A DNA stretch of 64,000 nt from Dokdonella sp. (lineage in GTDB: Bacteria > Pseudomonadota > Gammaproteobacteria > Xanthomonadales > Rhodanobacteraceae), in contig JADJQH010000008.1 in the NCBI GenBank assembly GCA_016712865.1, positions 744,001 through 808,000 of the forward strand, given 5' to 3'. Position numbers and translations under genes: made by a program. Shown here one piece after another: positions 8,423 to 20,000 of this stretch; within the stretch, counting starts at the first letter, position 1; every line of letters starts with the position of its first letter. The notes beneath the pieces were generated by a model, which saw only the letters and a program-made list of their open reading frames with translations, did not search any database and was not told where the DNA came from.

Positions 8423-9736
8423 CTAGTCGACTTGGCGGCCGGCTTCCTTGTAAACCACGCCGGCCTTCATCACGAAATCCACTTGTTTCATCAGGCTGAT
8501 GTCGTCCAGGGGGTTGCCCTTCACTGCGATCACGTCCGCGAACTTGCCGGCTTCCAGCGAGCCCATGTTGTCGGACTGCTTGAGCAGGGCAGCCGCATTC
8601 ACCGTGGCGGCCTGCAGGGCATAGGCATTCGGAATGCCGGCTTCGACCATGTACTCGAATTCCTTGGCGTTCTGTCCGTGCGGATACACGCCGGCATCGG
8701 TGCCGAAGGCCATCTTCACGCCGGCCTTGAAGGCGCGTCCCGCGGTCTTCTGGATGACCGGGCCCACCTGCCGTGCCTTGGCTGCGATCTGTTCCGGGTA
8801 GTAACCGGGCACTGCCGCCTTTTCGGCCACGTAGCGGCCCGCGATGATGGTGGGCACGTACCAGGTGCCGCGCTGCTTCATCAGCTTCATGTCGGCATCG
8901 GACATGTAGGTGCCATGTTCGATGGAATCGACGCCTGCCGTAACCGCGCGGCGGATGGCCTCGGCACCGTGCGCGTGGGCGGCCACGGTGAAGCCATAGT
9001 CATGCGCGGCGGCAATCACGGCCTCCAGTTCCTGCATGGTCATCTGTGCGTTGTCGACGCTGCTGGATTCATCCAGCACGCCGCCGGACGGCATGATCTT
9101 GATCAGGTCGGCACCGTCCTTGTAATGCTGGCGCACGGCTTTCCACGCATCATCGGGTCCGTTGATGATCCCCAGCTTGGGACCCGGATCACCCTGCAGG
9201 TCTGCCCGATACCCATCGGTGCCATCGGCATGACCACCGGTGCTGCCTATGGCACTGCCCGCCGTGTAGATGCGCGGCCCCGGCACCACGCCCTGGTTGA
9301 TCGCATTGCGCAGGGAAATCGAGGCATTGTCGCCATCACCCAGGTTGCGCACGGTAGTGAAACCGGCTTCCAGGGTGCGTCGCGCGTACACGGTGGAGCG
9401 GATCGCGTAGTCGGCCACGTTCCAGCGGAACTGGTCGGTGTATCCGGTCGGACTGGTTTCCCCGGTCAGGTGCACATGGCTGTCGATCAGGCCGGGCAGG
9501 CAGGTCATGCCCTTGAGGTTGATCGTGCGGGCAGCGCCCCCGGCCGGGTCGCTGTGGCCCGCCGACATTGCGTTGATGCGGCCATCCTCGATCACCAGGG
9601 TCATCTCGCCGGTGAGCTTGCCGCGCTTGGCGTCGAATACCTGATCGCAATGCAGGACGGTGGTTTCCGCGGCTATGGCAGCCACGGGCAGTGCCAGCGA
9701 AAGCAGGACAGCGGCGCACAGACCTTGCATTTTCAT
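8423..9736 (-). CDS. Secreted metal-dependent amidohydrolase (Xaa-Pro/Lys-Arg dipeptidase-like)
   Basis: A 437-residue exported enzyme of the amidohydrolase superfamily. It has a signal peptide (about 1-22), then a TIM-barrel hydrolase with the metal-binding HVH at 87-89, a probable carbamylated lysine in LIKIMPSGG, the later histidines in HAHG and HGTYM, and the aspartate in GTDAG. The same set of motifs occurs in the membrane or secreted dipeptidases often labelled Xaa-Pro dipeptidase that in tests cleave Lys/Arg dipeptides. It probably hydrolyses small peptides in the periplasm. The ATG at 9736 has AGGAA upstream and starts exactly at the signal peptide. Its 3' end touches a mobile element. 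Confidence 0.85.
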   Translation of the reverse strand: MKMQGLCAAVLLSLALPVAAIAAETTVLHCDQVFDAKRGKLTGEMTLVIEDGRINAMSAGHSDPAGGAARTINLKGMTCLPGLIDSHVHLTGETSPTGYTDQFRWNVADYAIRSTVYARRTLEAGFTTVRNLGDGDNASISLRNAINQGVVPGPRIYTAGSAIGSTGGHADGTDGYRADLQGDPGPKLGIINGPDDAWKAVRQHYKDGADLIKIMPSGGVLDESSSVDNAQMTMQELEAVIAAAHDYGFTVAAHAHGAEAIRRAVTAGVDSIEHGTYMSDADMKLMKQRGTWYVPTIIAGRYVAEKAAVPGYYPEQIAAKARQVGPVIQKTAGRAFKAGVKMAFGTDAGVYPHGQNAKEFEYMVEAGIPNAYALQAATVNAAALLKQSDNMGSLEAGKFADVIAVKGNPLDDISLMKQVDFVMKAGVVYKEAGRQVD

Positions 9737-10020
9737 GGGGGGTTCCTCGTTGGGGAGTTTGGGCATGCGGATCGGCATCGGGTTGCAGGGGCGGCCGCTG
9801 AAGGCACGAGGGATCGCTTATAGCGCAGCCCTTCGGGGTGGGCAAACGCATGCGCGACACGTGACCATGTCGGTTCCGCCGCGATGCGGCTTGGACCGAC
9901 CTGCGCCAGCCTCTCCGGTGCTTCTGCCATCGGGGTGGATGGCTTCCCCGCCATGGCGCGGAATGTTGCACTGCGATACGCTGGATCGCAATTACCGTCG
10001 CGTGACCGAGCCACATCGCA

Positions 10021-12834
10021 ATGACCCAGGAAAACTACGATCCACAAGCCGTGGAATCCGCCGCCCAGGACTACTGGACCCGCACCCGTGCGTTTGAAGT
10101 GCAGGAAGATCCGGGCAGGCCCAAGTATTTCTGCCTTTCCATGCTGCCGTACCCGTCCGGTGCGCTGCACATGGGGCATGTGCGCAACTACACCATTGGC
10201 GATGTCATCAGCCGCCACCAGCGCATGCTGGGCAAAAACGTGCTGCAACCGATGGGCTGGGATGCGTTTGGCCTGCCGGCCGAGAATGCCGCCATCGCGC
10301 GCAACACGGCGCCGGCCAAATGGACCTACGCCAACATCGACCACATGCGATCGCAACTCAAGAGCATGGGTTACGCCATCGACTGGTCACGCGAGTTCGC
10401 CACCTGCACGCCCGAGTACTACGTGCACGAACAGCGCATGTTCACCCGCCTCATGCGCAAGGGCCTGGTCTACCGCAAGAATTCGGTGGTCAACTGGGAT
10501 CCGGTCGACCAGACCGTGCTGGCCAACGAACAGGTTGTCGATGGCCGTGGCTGGCGCTCCGGCGCGCTGGTGGAAAAGCGCGAGATTCCGCAGTGGTTCC
10601 TCAAGATCACCGACTATGCGCAGGAGCTGCTCGACGGCCTGGACACGCTGCCGGGCTGGCCGGAATCGGTCAAGACCATGCAGCGCAACTGGATCGGCCG
10701 CTCGGAGGGCCTGGAAATCCGCTTCGACATCGAAGGCGAAGCCGAGCCGGTGACGGTGTTCACCACCCGCCCGGACACCCTGATGGGCGTGAGTTTCCTC
10801 TCCGTTGCCGCTGAACATCCGTTGGCGCTGAAAGCCGCGCAGTCCGATCCCGGGATTGCCGCGTTCATCGAGGAATGTCGTCACGGTGGCACTGCCGAAG
10901 CGGATATCGAAACCCAGGAAAAGAAGGGCGTGGAAACCCGCTTCAAGGCGATTCATCCCATCACTGGCGAAACCTTGCCGGTGTGGGTCGCCAATTTCGT
11001 GCTGATGAACTACGGCACTGGTGCGGTCATGGCTGTTCCAGGCCACGACCAGCGCGATTGGGAATTTGCCACAAAATACGATTTGTTGATCCGCATGGTG
11101 ATCGTCAGCGATGCCGTGCGCGAGGCCATCCGCGAACTGGGCCGCGACGCCGCCGCCAACAAGGATGCAATGTCCGCTGCGCTGGGTGAGAGCCGCGCCA
11201 TCGATGTGGTGGAGCCGTCGGGCGAGATCGATGTGCTGTCGGATTTCGAGAATCGCATCATCACCGAAGGCGCGTTCACCGAGTACGGCTATCTGGTCAA
11301 TTCCGGTGCATTCGACGGCCTGGATTTCAAGGGCGCCTTCGATGCCGTGGCTGCGCATCTGGAGCGCGAAGGCAAGGGCAAGCGCCGGGTCAACTTCCGC
11401 CTGCGTGACTGGGGCGTCTCGCGCCAGCGCTACTGGGGTTGCCCGATTCCGGTGATCTACGACAGCAACGGTGATGCGCATCCGGTACCGGACGAGCAAT
11501 TGCCCGTGCTGCTGCCCGAAGATGTCGCTTTCACCGGCGTGAAATCGCCGATCAAGGCCGACCCCGAGTGGCGCAAGACGGTCAGTCCCATCGACGGCAG
11601 TCCGGCCGAGCGCGAGACCGACACCTTCGACACCTTCATGGAATCGAGCTGGTACTACGCGCGGTACACCTCGCCAGGTGCCGGCGACATGGTCGATGGG
11701 CGGGTCAACTACTGGGCGCCGGTCGACCAGTACATCGGCGGCATCGAGCATGCCATCCTGCACCTGCTGTATTTCCGTTTCTATCACAAGCTGCTGCGTG
11801 ACTGCGGCATGGTCGACAGCGACGAACCGGCGATCAACCTGCTTTGCCAGGGCATGGTGATTGCCGAAACGTTTTATCGGGAAGGTACGGGCGGCAACAA
11901 GGAATGGTTCAATCCGGCCGACGTGGATATCGAACGTGACGACAAGGGTCGCGTGGTGGGCGCGCGGCTCAAGAGCGATGGCAAGCCGGTTTCCATCGGT
12001 GCCATCGAAAAGATGTCCAAGTCGAAGAACAACGGTGTCGATCCGGAATCCATGGTGCGCAAGTACGGAGCCGACACGGTGCGCCTGTTTGCCATGTTTG
12101 CCGCACCGCCGGACCAGTCGCTGGAGTGGAACGAGGCCGGCGTGGAAGGCATGGCACGCTTCCTCAAGCGCTTGTGGCGTGATCTGCACGCGCATGTGGC
12201 GCAACCCGACCATCCGATGATTGGCCGTTCGGTCGATGCAAGCTCGGCGGTTCCTCCCCATGCGCAGCGGGGGGAGATGGCCGAAGGTCGGAGGGGGGCA
12301 ATTGCCGATACCGTGATTGATCCATCCACTTTGACCGCTGCGCAAAAAACCATGCGCCGTCAGATCCACGAAACCATCAACAAGGTCGGTGACGACTTTG
12401 GCCGTCGCCATGCCTTCAACACGGCCATCGCCGCACTCATGGAACTGCTCAATGCGGTGTCGCGTTTCGATGACATGAGCGATCAGGGGCGCGCGGTGCG
12501 CCATGAAGCCTTCGAAGCCCTGGTGCTGCTGCTCAACCCGATTACCCCACACGCCAGCCATGCGCTGTGGCAGGCCTTGGGCCACGCCGAAACCCTGATC
12601 GAGGACCAGCCCTGGCCCAAGGCAGACCCCGCTGCGCTGGTGCGCGATTCCTTGAAACTTGCCGTTCAGGTCAACGGCAAGCTGCGCGGCACCATCGAAG
12701 TGCCGGCCAATGCCAGCAAGGAAGACTGCGAACGTGCCGCGCTGGCCGAGGCTTCGGTGCGCGCCCATGTCGAAGGCCAGGCCATCCGCAAGGTGGTGGT
12801 GGTACCCGGCAAGATCGTCAATATCGTGGTGTGA
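10021..12834 (+). CDS. leuS: Leucyl-tRNA synthetase
   Basis: A 937-residue class I synthetase that charges tRNA-Leu in the cytosol. The nucleotide-binding HMGH (50-53, in [11 protein letters not shown]) and KMSKS (664-668) motifs are intact, and the editing (CP1) domain and the C-terminal tRNA-binding region are present. It is about 75 residues longer than E. coli LeuS. Part of the extra length, at about residues 744-760 in the anticodon-binding helical domain, is encoded by a short palindromic repeat (12251-12298), and the flanking stretch is low in conservation. It heads the cluster leuS-lptE-(insert)-holA-nadD. The reading frame is unbroken, so the enzyme is almost certainly functional. 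Confidence 0.97.
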   Translation: MTQENYDPQAVESAAQDYWTRTRAFEVQEDPGRPKYFCLSMLPYPSGALHMGHVRNYTIGDVISRHQRMLGKNVLQPMGWDAFGLPAENAAIARNTAPAKWTYANIDHMRSQLKSMGYAIDWSREFATCTPEYYVHEQRMFTRLMRKGLVYRKNSVVNWDPVDQTVLANEQVVDGRGWRSGALVEKREIPQWFLKITDYAQELLDGLDTLPGWPESVKTMQRNWIGRSEGLEIRFDIEGEAEPVTVFTTRPDTLMGVSFLSVAAEHPLALKAAQSDPGIAAFIEECRHGGTAEADIETQEKKGVETRFKAIHPITGETLPVWVANFVLMNYGTGAVMAVPGHDQRDWEFATKYDLLIRMVIVSDAVREAIRELGRDAAANKDAMSAALGESRAIDVVEPSGEIDVLSDFENRIITEGAFTEYGYLVNSGAFDGLDFKGAFDAVAAHLEREGKGKRRVNFRLRDWGVSRQRYWGCPIPVIYDSNGDAHPVPDEQLPVLLPEDVAFTGVKSPIKADPEWRKTVSPIDGSPAERETDTFDTFMESSWYYARYTSPGAGDMVDGRVNYWAPVDQYIGGIEHAILHLLYFRFYHKLLRDCGMVDSDEPAINLLCQGMVIAETFYREGTGGNKEWFNPADVDIERDDKGRVVGARLKSDGKPVSIGAIEKMSKSKNNGVDPESMVRKYGADTVRLFAMFAAPPDQSLEWNEAGVEGMARFLKRLWRDLHAHVAQPDHPMIGRSVDASSAVPPHAQRGEMAEGRRGAIADTVIDPSTLTAAQKTMRRQIHETINKVGDDFGRRHAFNTAIAALMELLNAVSRFDDMSDQGRAVRHEAFEALVLLLNPITPHASHALWQALGHAETLIEDQPWPKADPAALVRDSLKLAVQVNGKLRGTIEVPANASKEDCERAALAEASVRAHVEGQAIRKVVVVPGKIVNIVV
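12251..12298 (+). repeat. Palindromic repeat inserted in frame within leuS
   Basis: A G-rich segment with CCTCCCC and GGGGGGAG arms around ATGCGCAGC, then GAAGGTCGGAGGGGG. It reads as intergenic repeat sequence of the CCCCTCC-GCGCAG-GGGGGAGG type, yet lies inside leuS and is translated as [15 protein letters not shown] without breaking the frame. Confidence 0.6.
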
Positions 12835-12880
12835 CGGAGATCGAAAATTGGGGATCGGAGATCGGGGATGCGGCTTGTTT

Positions 12881-12937
12881 CCCTCTCCCGCTGGCGTACC
12901 CAAAAGGCATGAAGGAGAGGGCTGGGGTGAGGGTGGG
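12881..12937. repeat. Intergenic palindromic repeat between leuS and lptE
   Basis: The arms CCCTCTCC and GGAGAGGG enclose a short loop and are followed by CTGGGGTGAGGGTGGGG. This is the common CCCTCTCC/GGAGAGGGCTGGGGTGAGGG repeat of xanthomonad-like genomes. It sits in the 185-base leuS-lptE spacer and could form a hairpin in the mRNA. Confidence 0.7.
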
Positions 12938-13019
12938 GTGCACGATACCCTCATCACACCTGCCAGGGCCCGCATGGACTTCGGCTATGCTTGGTCTTCA
13001 ATCTCGCATGCAATTGATC

Positions 13020-13526
13020 ATGAACCATCGTCGTGTCGCCGCTCTCCTGTTGTTGATCACCCTGCTTTCCGCCTGCGGTTTTCATTTGGCGAAAGAGGCG
13101 CAGCTGCCTGCCGCCATGTCGCGCATCGCAGTGCAAGGCGCGGATCCCTACAGCCCGTTGATCGTGGATCTCGGCAAGGCGCTGGCGCGCTCGGGTTCGG
13201 AATTGGTCGAGGCCGATGCCGGTCCAGGTGCGGTTCTGAGATTCGGCGCCAACTCGGTGCGCACCGATGTGCTCTCCGTCGGCGGCAATGCCCGCGCCAA
13301 TGAATACACCATCCGTCATCATGTGGAATTCGATGTCGTGGATGCTGCCGGCAAGCCCTTGCTCGCGGCGCAAACCATTGAGCTGAGCCGCGACTTCACC
13401 TTCGATGCCAACCAGGCACTCGGCGTTGCCGCAGAGCAGGAACTGCTCACCGACGAACTGCGTCGCGATATGGTGCAGGCCATCCTGCGCAGGTTGCAGG
13501 CAAGCAATCAGGCTCCCGCCAACTAA
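13020..13526 (+). CDS. lptE: LPS-assembly lipoprotein LptE
   Basis: A 168-residue outer-membrane lipoprotein that plugs LptD and helps insert lipopolysaccharide. The signal sequence ends in the lipobox LLSACGFHL (Cys at residue 19), and GFHL right after the cysteine is characteristic of LptE/RlpB. The body contains the conserved beta strands with YTIRHHVEFDV and the C-terminal helix LRRDMVQAILRRLQA. The ATG at 13020 gives a standard lipoprotein signal; upstream ATGs at 13008 and 12987 are in frame and cannot be excluded, as none has a clear ribosome site. The position after leuS is the usual one in gammaproteobacteria. Confidence 0.92.
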   Translation: MNHRRVAALLLLITLLSACGFHLAKEAQLPAAMSRIAVQGADPYSPLIVDLGKALARSGSELVEADAGPGAVLRFGANSVRTDVLSVGGNARANEYTIRHHVEFDVVDAAGKPLLAAQTIELSRDFTFDANQALGVAAEQELLTDELRRDMVQAILRRLQASNQAPAN

Positions 13527-13566
13527 GAGCTGGCCCGGCGGGCTACGGACGCTGCGCTGACCTGAT

Positions 13567-13721
13567 GGCAACGCTGATCAAGTTCCGCATGTCCAAAGCC
13601 TATCCAATGCGCATTGGAAAATGAGCGCATGGCGCCTTGATTCCGTTCATGGTTCGACAGGCCTGTCCTGAGCACAGTCGAAGGGCTCACCACGAACGGA
13701 AACGACTTGATCGGCGTTGCC
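13567..13721. repeat. Inverted-repeat-bounded intergenic repeat, copy 1
   Basis: A 155-bp element bounded by GGCAACGCTGATCAAGT and its near complement ACTTGATCGGCGTTGCC. Inside are GAGCGCATGGCGCCTTGATT and a GGTTCGACAGG...CACCACGAACGG module. A second, shorter copy in the opposite orientation is at 50532-50651. It occupies part of the 560-base gap between lptE and the giant surface-protein gene; I see no gene in that gap. Confidence 0.7.
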
Positions 13722-13935
13722 TTGCCTTGCACGCGCCATTGGGCATGCGTGCAAACGCCGCAAAATCCATTCTGTTTGACGTGATGCGGTCACGTGCGGC
13801 GCGCGTGCCGGGTGAAGGCGCGCGAACTTGTGCAGGTCAACAACGGTTACAGATCGCAAATTCGCTTGAATGCCCGAGGCCCGTCATTCCAGAATGGCAA
13901 GGATCACGGTTTCGTGTGCGTGTGGCTTTCAGGGC

Positions 13936-13949
13936 TTGGTTTAGATCAA
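13936..13949. promoter_or_regulatory. Possible FNR/CRP-family binding site
   Basis: TTGGTTTAGATCAA matches nine of ten fixed positions of the FNR consensus TTGAT-N4-ATCAA. It lies 137 bases before the chosen GTG of the giant surface protein. Such matches also occur by chance, so this is only a candidate. Confidence 0.3.
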
Positions 13950-14085
13950 GCTGATTCGCCGACACGGGGCGGTGTCATGAAATTGTCATGTTTGCGCGCC
14001 TCAATGGAGTGCTCGCCAAGCATGGCGTTGCTTGAGTGGTTGCAGTCGCAAACAGGTATCCGTAACAGGTCTTCAGGGGCAAGTC

Positions 14086-17000
14086 GTGCAGAATCTGATC
14101 AGGTGGGTGGTAACTCTTTTCCTCGTTCTGGCCGCGCAAGGTGTCATGGCGCAGCAAACCTTCACCAAGACACGCCTGGGAAGCGCCGGGCCATACGAAA
14201 CGAATGAATTGGTGACGTATCGCTTGCAGGGTTCCTGCAACAACCTCACCTCGGGCTGCGGAAGCTTGCGTATCGAGGAAGCCTTCCCCGCCGAGTTGGT
14301 CATGGGCAACTGCCCGGTATCGGCATTCTTCGATTCAATCACCTGCACGCCCGGCAGCAATACCCTGGTTCTGGTGCGCAACACCTACGCAGGCGGTGAC
14401 AGCTTTTCGCTGGATATCTCCCTGCGTGTGATTCCCTCGATCACCGTGCCGGTCACCAATATCATCAATCGGGCCGTGGCGGCCATCAGCGGGGCAGTAT
14501 GCCCGCCACCACCGCAAAACGTGACCGTCGGTGGACCGCGGCCTCCGTTGCCAGCGGATACCGCGACTTGCGCCTATGCGGAAGCAGCGCCCATTTCAGT
14601 TGATGCTCCGCAGCCTGCATACCAGGTCACCAAGCAGCGTATCGACCCGGCCCCCGCACTGCCGGTCGCCGCTGGCGAGGCAGTGACGTATCGCGTGCGT
14701 ATTTGCCCGACTTCGACCACCGGCAACATGCCGATCACCAACGCGACCCTGATAGATACCTTGCCGAACGTGCCGGGTCTGACCGCAGCCAGCATCGAGA
14801 ACAGCGATGGCGGCAGTGTCGCGGCTGGGCCTCCAGTCACGGTCACCTGGAACCTGGATGACACAACGCCGCCGCCAACGGGCCTGCAGGGTTTGAACAC
14901 CAGTGCCACATGCGCCGAGCGCACGCTGGTTGTGCGCTATCCGGCAGGACTTCCGAACGGCACGGCCATCAACAACTCGGCCAGTGCAAGCATCACGCCC
15001 GTGCTCGGTGCCCCGGAAAACATCGGTCCAGGAATTCGCAATGACACGATTGGCGCGCCAGCGCCAACCGGTACCTCGAACAAGAGTGCCGACGACGTGG
15101 CGCCCGGCACCGGCAACCCGATCATCTATCGCATCACCGCCAATACCAACAATGCCAATGCGCGCGTGCCGAACTTCACCGTGGTCGAGCGCTTGCCGCA
15201 GGCATTGGGTGCGCTGCCGCCCGGTATCACATTCACCTCGGTCAGCAGCGGTCGCTGGAGTTCGCCCGCCGATGGCAACGTCAGCAGCGACATGCGCGCC
15301 ACCATCCAGTACACCACGCTGCCGTTGATCTCCGGAACCTACTGCGATTTCTCGACAAATGTTTCGTTGGCCACAAACATCGCCAGCCCGGGTGCATCGA
15401 TCACCTACAGCGTGCCGGCGGACATTGCCGCCGCCGCAACCTGCGTGCGCTGGCAATTCACCGACCTGGGTGCCAATGGACCGGCGACTCCGCGCAATTT
15501 TGCCTTCACCACCTCGCCACAGGTTCGCTATGACGTGGGCAGCAGCCCGCCGGTGGTCGTGCCTTCGGCTGTCGAGAACTGCACTTACGTCGATTTCACC
15601 GGCGGCCCGGCTTCGCCAGCTGTACGCTGCGCCAATGCGCGTGTCGAGAACGGCACACCATCGGTGCGCGCGAGCAAGGCCGCCACCCCAACCGTTGCCG
15701 CGCCCGGTGCGACCATCGACTTCACCCTGACTGCCAACCACGTCAATGGCGACAGCACGGCACCCATCGTCAATCCGGTCATTTCCGACTGGCTGCCGCT
15801 GCAGTTGGAATTTGTCAGCCTGGTCAGCACGACGCCAGCCGGCGGCGTGTTGGAGGTAACGCCCAATCATGTCATTTCGGGCCGCACCCTGGTTCGGGTG
15901 AGCTTCACCGGAAGTTTCCCGACCGGCGGATCCGGGCCGAGCGTCGTCATTCGCGCACGGGTGCGCGAGGGTGTGCCTGCCAATCCGTCGCCTGCGGCAC
16001 CCTATGTGAACGACATGTCGGTGTTTCTCGATCCCGGCCCTTCGGGCACGTTTACCTGCCCCAACAACAGCGCGCCGATCGTCGATACCAGCGATCTGAA
16101 CAACGATGGCTCGACCGTCGATTTCATGTGCCCGGCCACAGCCAATTTCCGCGTGTCCGAAGCCTTCATCCTCGGTGGTGAAAAGTGGGTCGAGGGCGAT
16201 CCGGCGCTGCCGGTGGTCGGCGATCCCAGCCAAGGCAGTGTCGCCACCAACAACTCCGCCTGCCCGAACTACGCAGCCACCTTTGGCGGCCCACCGTCCA
16301 ACTTCACGCGCTATCCCTGCGTCGCGCGCACCGATCATGGCGATTCGTTCCGCTACCGGTTGCGTCTGGCCAACACGGGCAACTTGTTGCTGGATGAATA
16401 CGTGCTTTATGACACGGTGCCGTTCATCGGCGACACCGGCGTCGGCGGGCCGCTCAGCGGCACGCCCCGCCTGACCCGCTGGGCGCCGGTGTTGGATGGT
16501 GCGATGAGCGCCACCGTCGTGGTTCCGCCCTTGATTCAGTTGATCAACCCGGGCCTGGATCCGGTGGCTTATGCCGCTTCGGCCGCAGTGCAGATCGAGT
16601 ACACGACAACCGCGAATTTCTGCCGCGGCCAAGTGCGTACCGCCAATTACACGCCGGTACAGGCGGGAACGGCGGCAATCGAGAATTCCTATCCCACCGG
16701 CTGCACGCCTGGCGTGTGGACCACAACCCCGCCGTCACCGGCCTCACTGGCTACCGGGTTCCGCATTCGTGCGTTCTCTGCCCTGACCAATCCGGTGGCG
16801 AGCACGAATTGGGTGCCTGGCACCTACATTGAAGTGGACGTGCCGATGCGTGCACCAGCGACCGGAGCGCCGCCGAGCTATGTCGGTGGCACGGCGCCGA
16901 ACATCCGCGGCAACACGGCGGTTTTCAATCCGAGCTGGAACTCGTTTGCGCATCGCGTGTTCCAGTCCGGCGCGTCCACGGCCAATGACCTGCTGCCCAC

Positions 17001-20000
17001 CGCAGAACCGCCGAAAGTCGGCGTGATCCTGCCCGAGCGTTACCGCCTCGGCAATCTGGTCTGGCTCGACAATGGCGCGGGCAATCCGACCCAGCGCAAC
17101 AATGGCCTCGCCAACGCGGGCGAGCCGGGCATCAATGGTGTCACCGTACTCCTGTGCCAGGACACCGATGCCACGCCCGGTCCGAGCGGCAGCGATTCGC
17201 TGGTGGCCAGCACGCTCACTGCAAACGTGGCGGGCAACGACGGCAAGTATTCCTTTAGCGACCTGCTCGCCGGCAGCAACTACTACGTGGCCATCCCCAA
17301 CGCCTCTGCTCAACCCGCATTGCTCGGCCTGCTGTCCACCGTACCCAACGAGAACGATCCGAATCTCGATGTCGACAACAACGATAATAGTGCGCTGCTC
17401 GGCGTCATCGCCTGTGGCAACAATTCGAACTCGATCGCATCGGGCCTGATTGCGCTGGGGCCGGTCGCGGGTACGCCGCCGACGGCTTCCGAGCCGACCA
17501 CCGAGCAACTGCGATTCGGCGGCGTCGATGACGACAATGACGGCAATACGGTGTTCCCGGATTCGGCCTCGAACTACAGTATCGATTTCGGTTTCGTACA
17601 GCCGGCCGATCTCGGCGACCTGCCGGATTCCCTCGGTACCCTGATCGCCAGCAATGGTCCGGTGCATCCGGTCATCAACGCGCTGCGCCTGGGTGCCACG
17701 GTCGATACCGAGATCGACGGCCAGCCCGGCGTGGGTGCCGATGGTGATGACACCAATGGTGCGCCGGATGACGAGGATGGCGTCAACGTCGCCGACTTGA
17801 CGCAGTATGTCGGCGCTCCGGGCAATGTCCGGGTCACCTACAACAATCCAATACCGGACACTGCCTCGGCACGCATCTGCGGCTTCATCGATTACAACGG
17901 TGACGGTGCGTTCGGTGCCGGCGAATCGGCCAGCGTCGATGTCGATAACGGCAGCGGAACGGCAACGCTTGTATTCGGTACGGTGCCTGCCGGTTTCACC
18001 GGTTCCACCTATGCGCGTTTCCGCATCAGTTCGGATACCGGCACGGCCTGTTCTCCGACCGGCCCGGCCAGCGACGGCGAGGTCGAGGATTACGTGGCGG
18101 CGATTTTCCCGGCCGTCGATTTTGGCGATCTGCCAGATACTGCGGCGGGCACAGGCCCCGCAAACTATGAAACCCTGCTTGCCAATGACGGCCCGCGCCA
18201 CCCTCTGCGAACTGGCCTGCGCCTGGGCGCCTGCGTGGATGCGGAAACCGATGGACAGCCCGGTGCAGCGGCGGACGGTGATGACCTTGGCGTCGGCACC
18301 ACCACCAATGGCACCTGTGCGGTGGCGAATGACGACGAGGATGCGGTTGATCCGACGAGCCTCGTGTTTGCCACGGGCGCCCCGGTGAGTGTTTCGGTGC
18401 TGGCTACCAACACTGTTGGCAGTCCGGCGACCCTGTGCGGATTCATCGATCTCAATGGCGACGGTGATTTTGCCGATGCCAGTGAAGCGGCCTCCGCTGC
18501 CGTGCCCAATGGAAGCAACAATGTGAGCTTCGTGCTCAACTTTGGTGTCGCACCTGCGGGAACGGTACCCGCCGGGCATGCACGATTCCGCCTGAGCACC
18601 TCGCCGACCTGTTCCGCGACGGGCGGGGCTCCGGATGGCGAAGTGGAGGATTATCTCTTTACCGCCCTGGTTACCGACCTAGGCGATCTTCCCGATACAG
18701 GAGCAGGTACCGGCAGCGGCAACTACCAGACGTTGCTGGCTGATGGCGGCGCAGTCCATCCAATCATTGCCGGTCTGTTCATGGGCAGCCTGGTCGATGC
18801 AGAGGCCGATGGTCAGCCCAATGTGGCGGCCAGCGGTGACGATGCTGCGACCAGCGACGATGAGGACGGAGTCGACACGGCCAGCCTCGTCTTTGTGGTC
18901 GGTCAGTCCGGAAACGTGAATGTGGCGGCAACCAACCTGACCGGAACCGATGCGCGCCTGTGCGGATTCATCGATTTTGACCAGGACGGAAGCTTCCTGC
19001 CCGGTTCGGAAGTCAGCTCTGTGCTGGTGCCGACCGGCAGCAACAACGTCACCTTCCAGTTGCCGTTCACCAAGCCGCTGAATACACCAAGCGGTCCAAC
19101 CTTTGCCCGTTTCCGCCTCAGCACGGATACCGCGGGCGCCTGTGCGGTTGCCGGTTTGGCCAGCAATGGCGAAGTCGAGGACTACGTGGTCAGCGTGCGT
19201 CGAGTTGATCTGGGCGACTTGCCCGATACCGGTGCCGGCGTTGGACCGGGCAACTACCAGACACTGGTTGCCGATGGCGGACCGATGCATGACATCGTGC
19301 CCGGCTTGTTCATGGGCGCGAGCGTCGACAATGAAGCCGATGGTCAACCCGGAGTGAACGCCGATGGCGATGACCTTGCCACCTCCGATGACGAGGATGG
19401 CGTGGTGGTTGCCGATCTCGACGACATCCGCCTTGGCCCGCATTCGGTGCGCGTGAACGCAACCAATCTCACCGGCAACGCAGCGCGCGTCTGCGGATTC
19501 GTTGATCTTAATGGCGACGGTGATTTCAATGATGCGGGAGAAACGGCAACCCAACCGGTGCCAAACGGCAGCAACAATGTGCAGGTGAGCCTGGGCTTCG
19601 GCCCGGTTGAGCCGGGCGCACCGGCGGTGTCCTACGCCCGTTTCCGTCTGAGTACGGCGACGACGCCGTGCTCGGCCATTGGCGCTGAACCGGATGGTGA
19701 GGTCGAGGATTATCGGGTTACCTTCCGCCGTTACGATTTCGGTGATTTGCCGGATACCGGCAGCGGCATTGGAACCGGCAATTACCAGACCCAGTTTGCC
19801 GACAATGGTGCTGCGCACGGCATCGTCGCCGGACTGCACATTGGCGCCTGCGTGGATGCCGAGCCCGATGGCCAGCAGAGTGCAGGCGCGGACGGTGATG
19901 ACAACGGCAGTGGCACTTTCACCAGTGGCACCTGCGCGGTTGCCGGCGATGACGAGGATGGCGTGCAATTGCGCTCCATCTACAACCAGGGCAGCCCGAC

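Noticed and set aside
10387..12975. An 862-codon open frame opposite leuS
   Set aside because: It is a shadow of leuS, which is full length and has both catalytic motifs.
14000..14085. A cyclic-di-GMP riboswitch before the giant surface gene
   Set aside because: I looked for the GEMM core in the leader but could not find its conserved bases.
16744..18579. A 611-codon open frame opposite the giant surface gene
   Set aside because: The other strand has the periodic GEVEDY domain structure; this frame is a by-product of the repeats and shows no family features.
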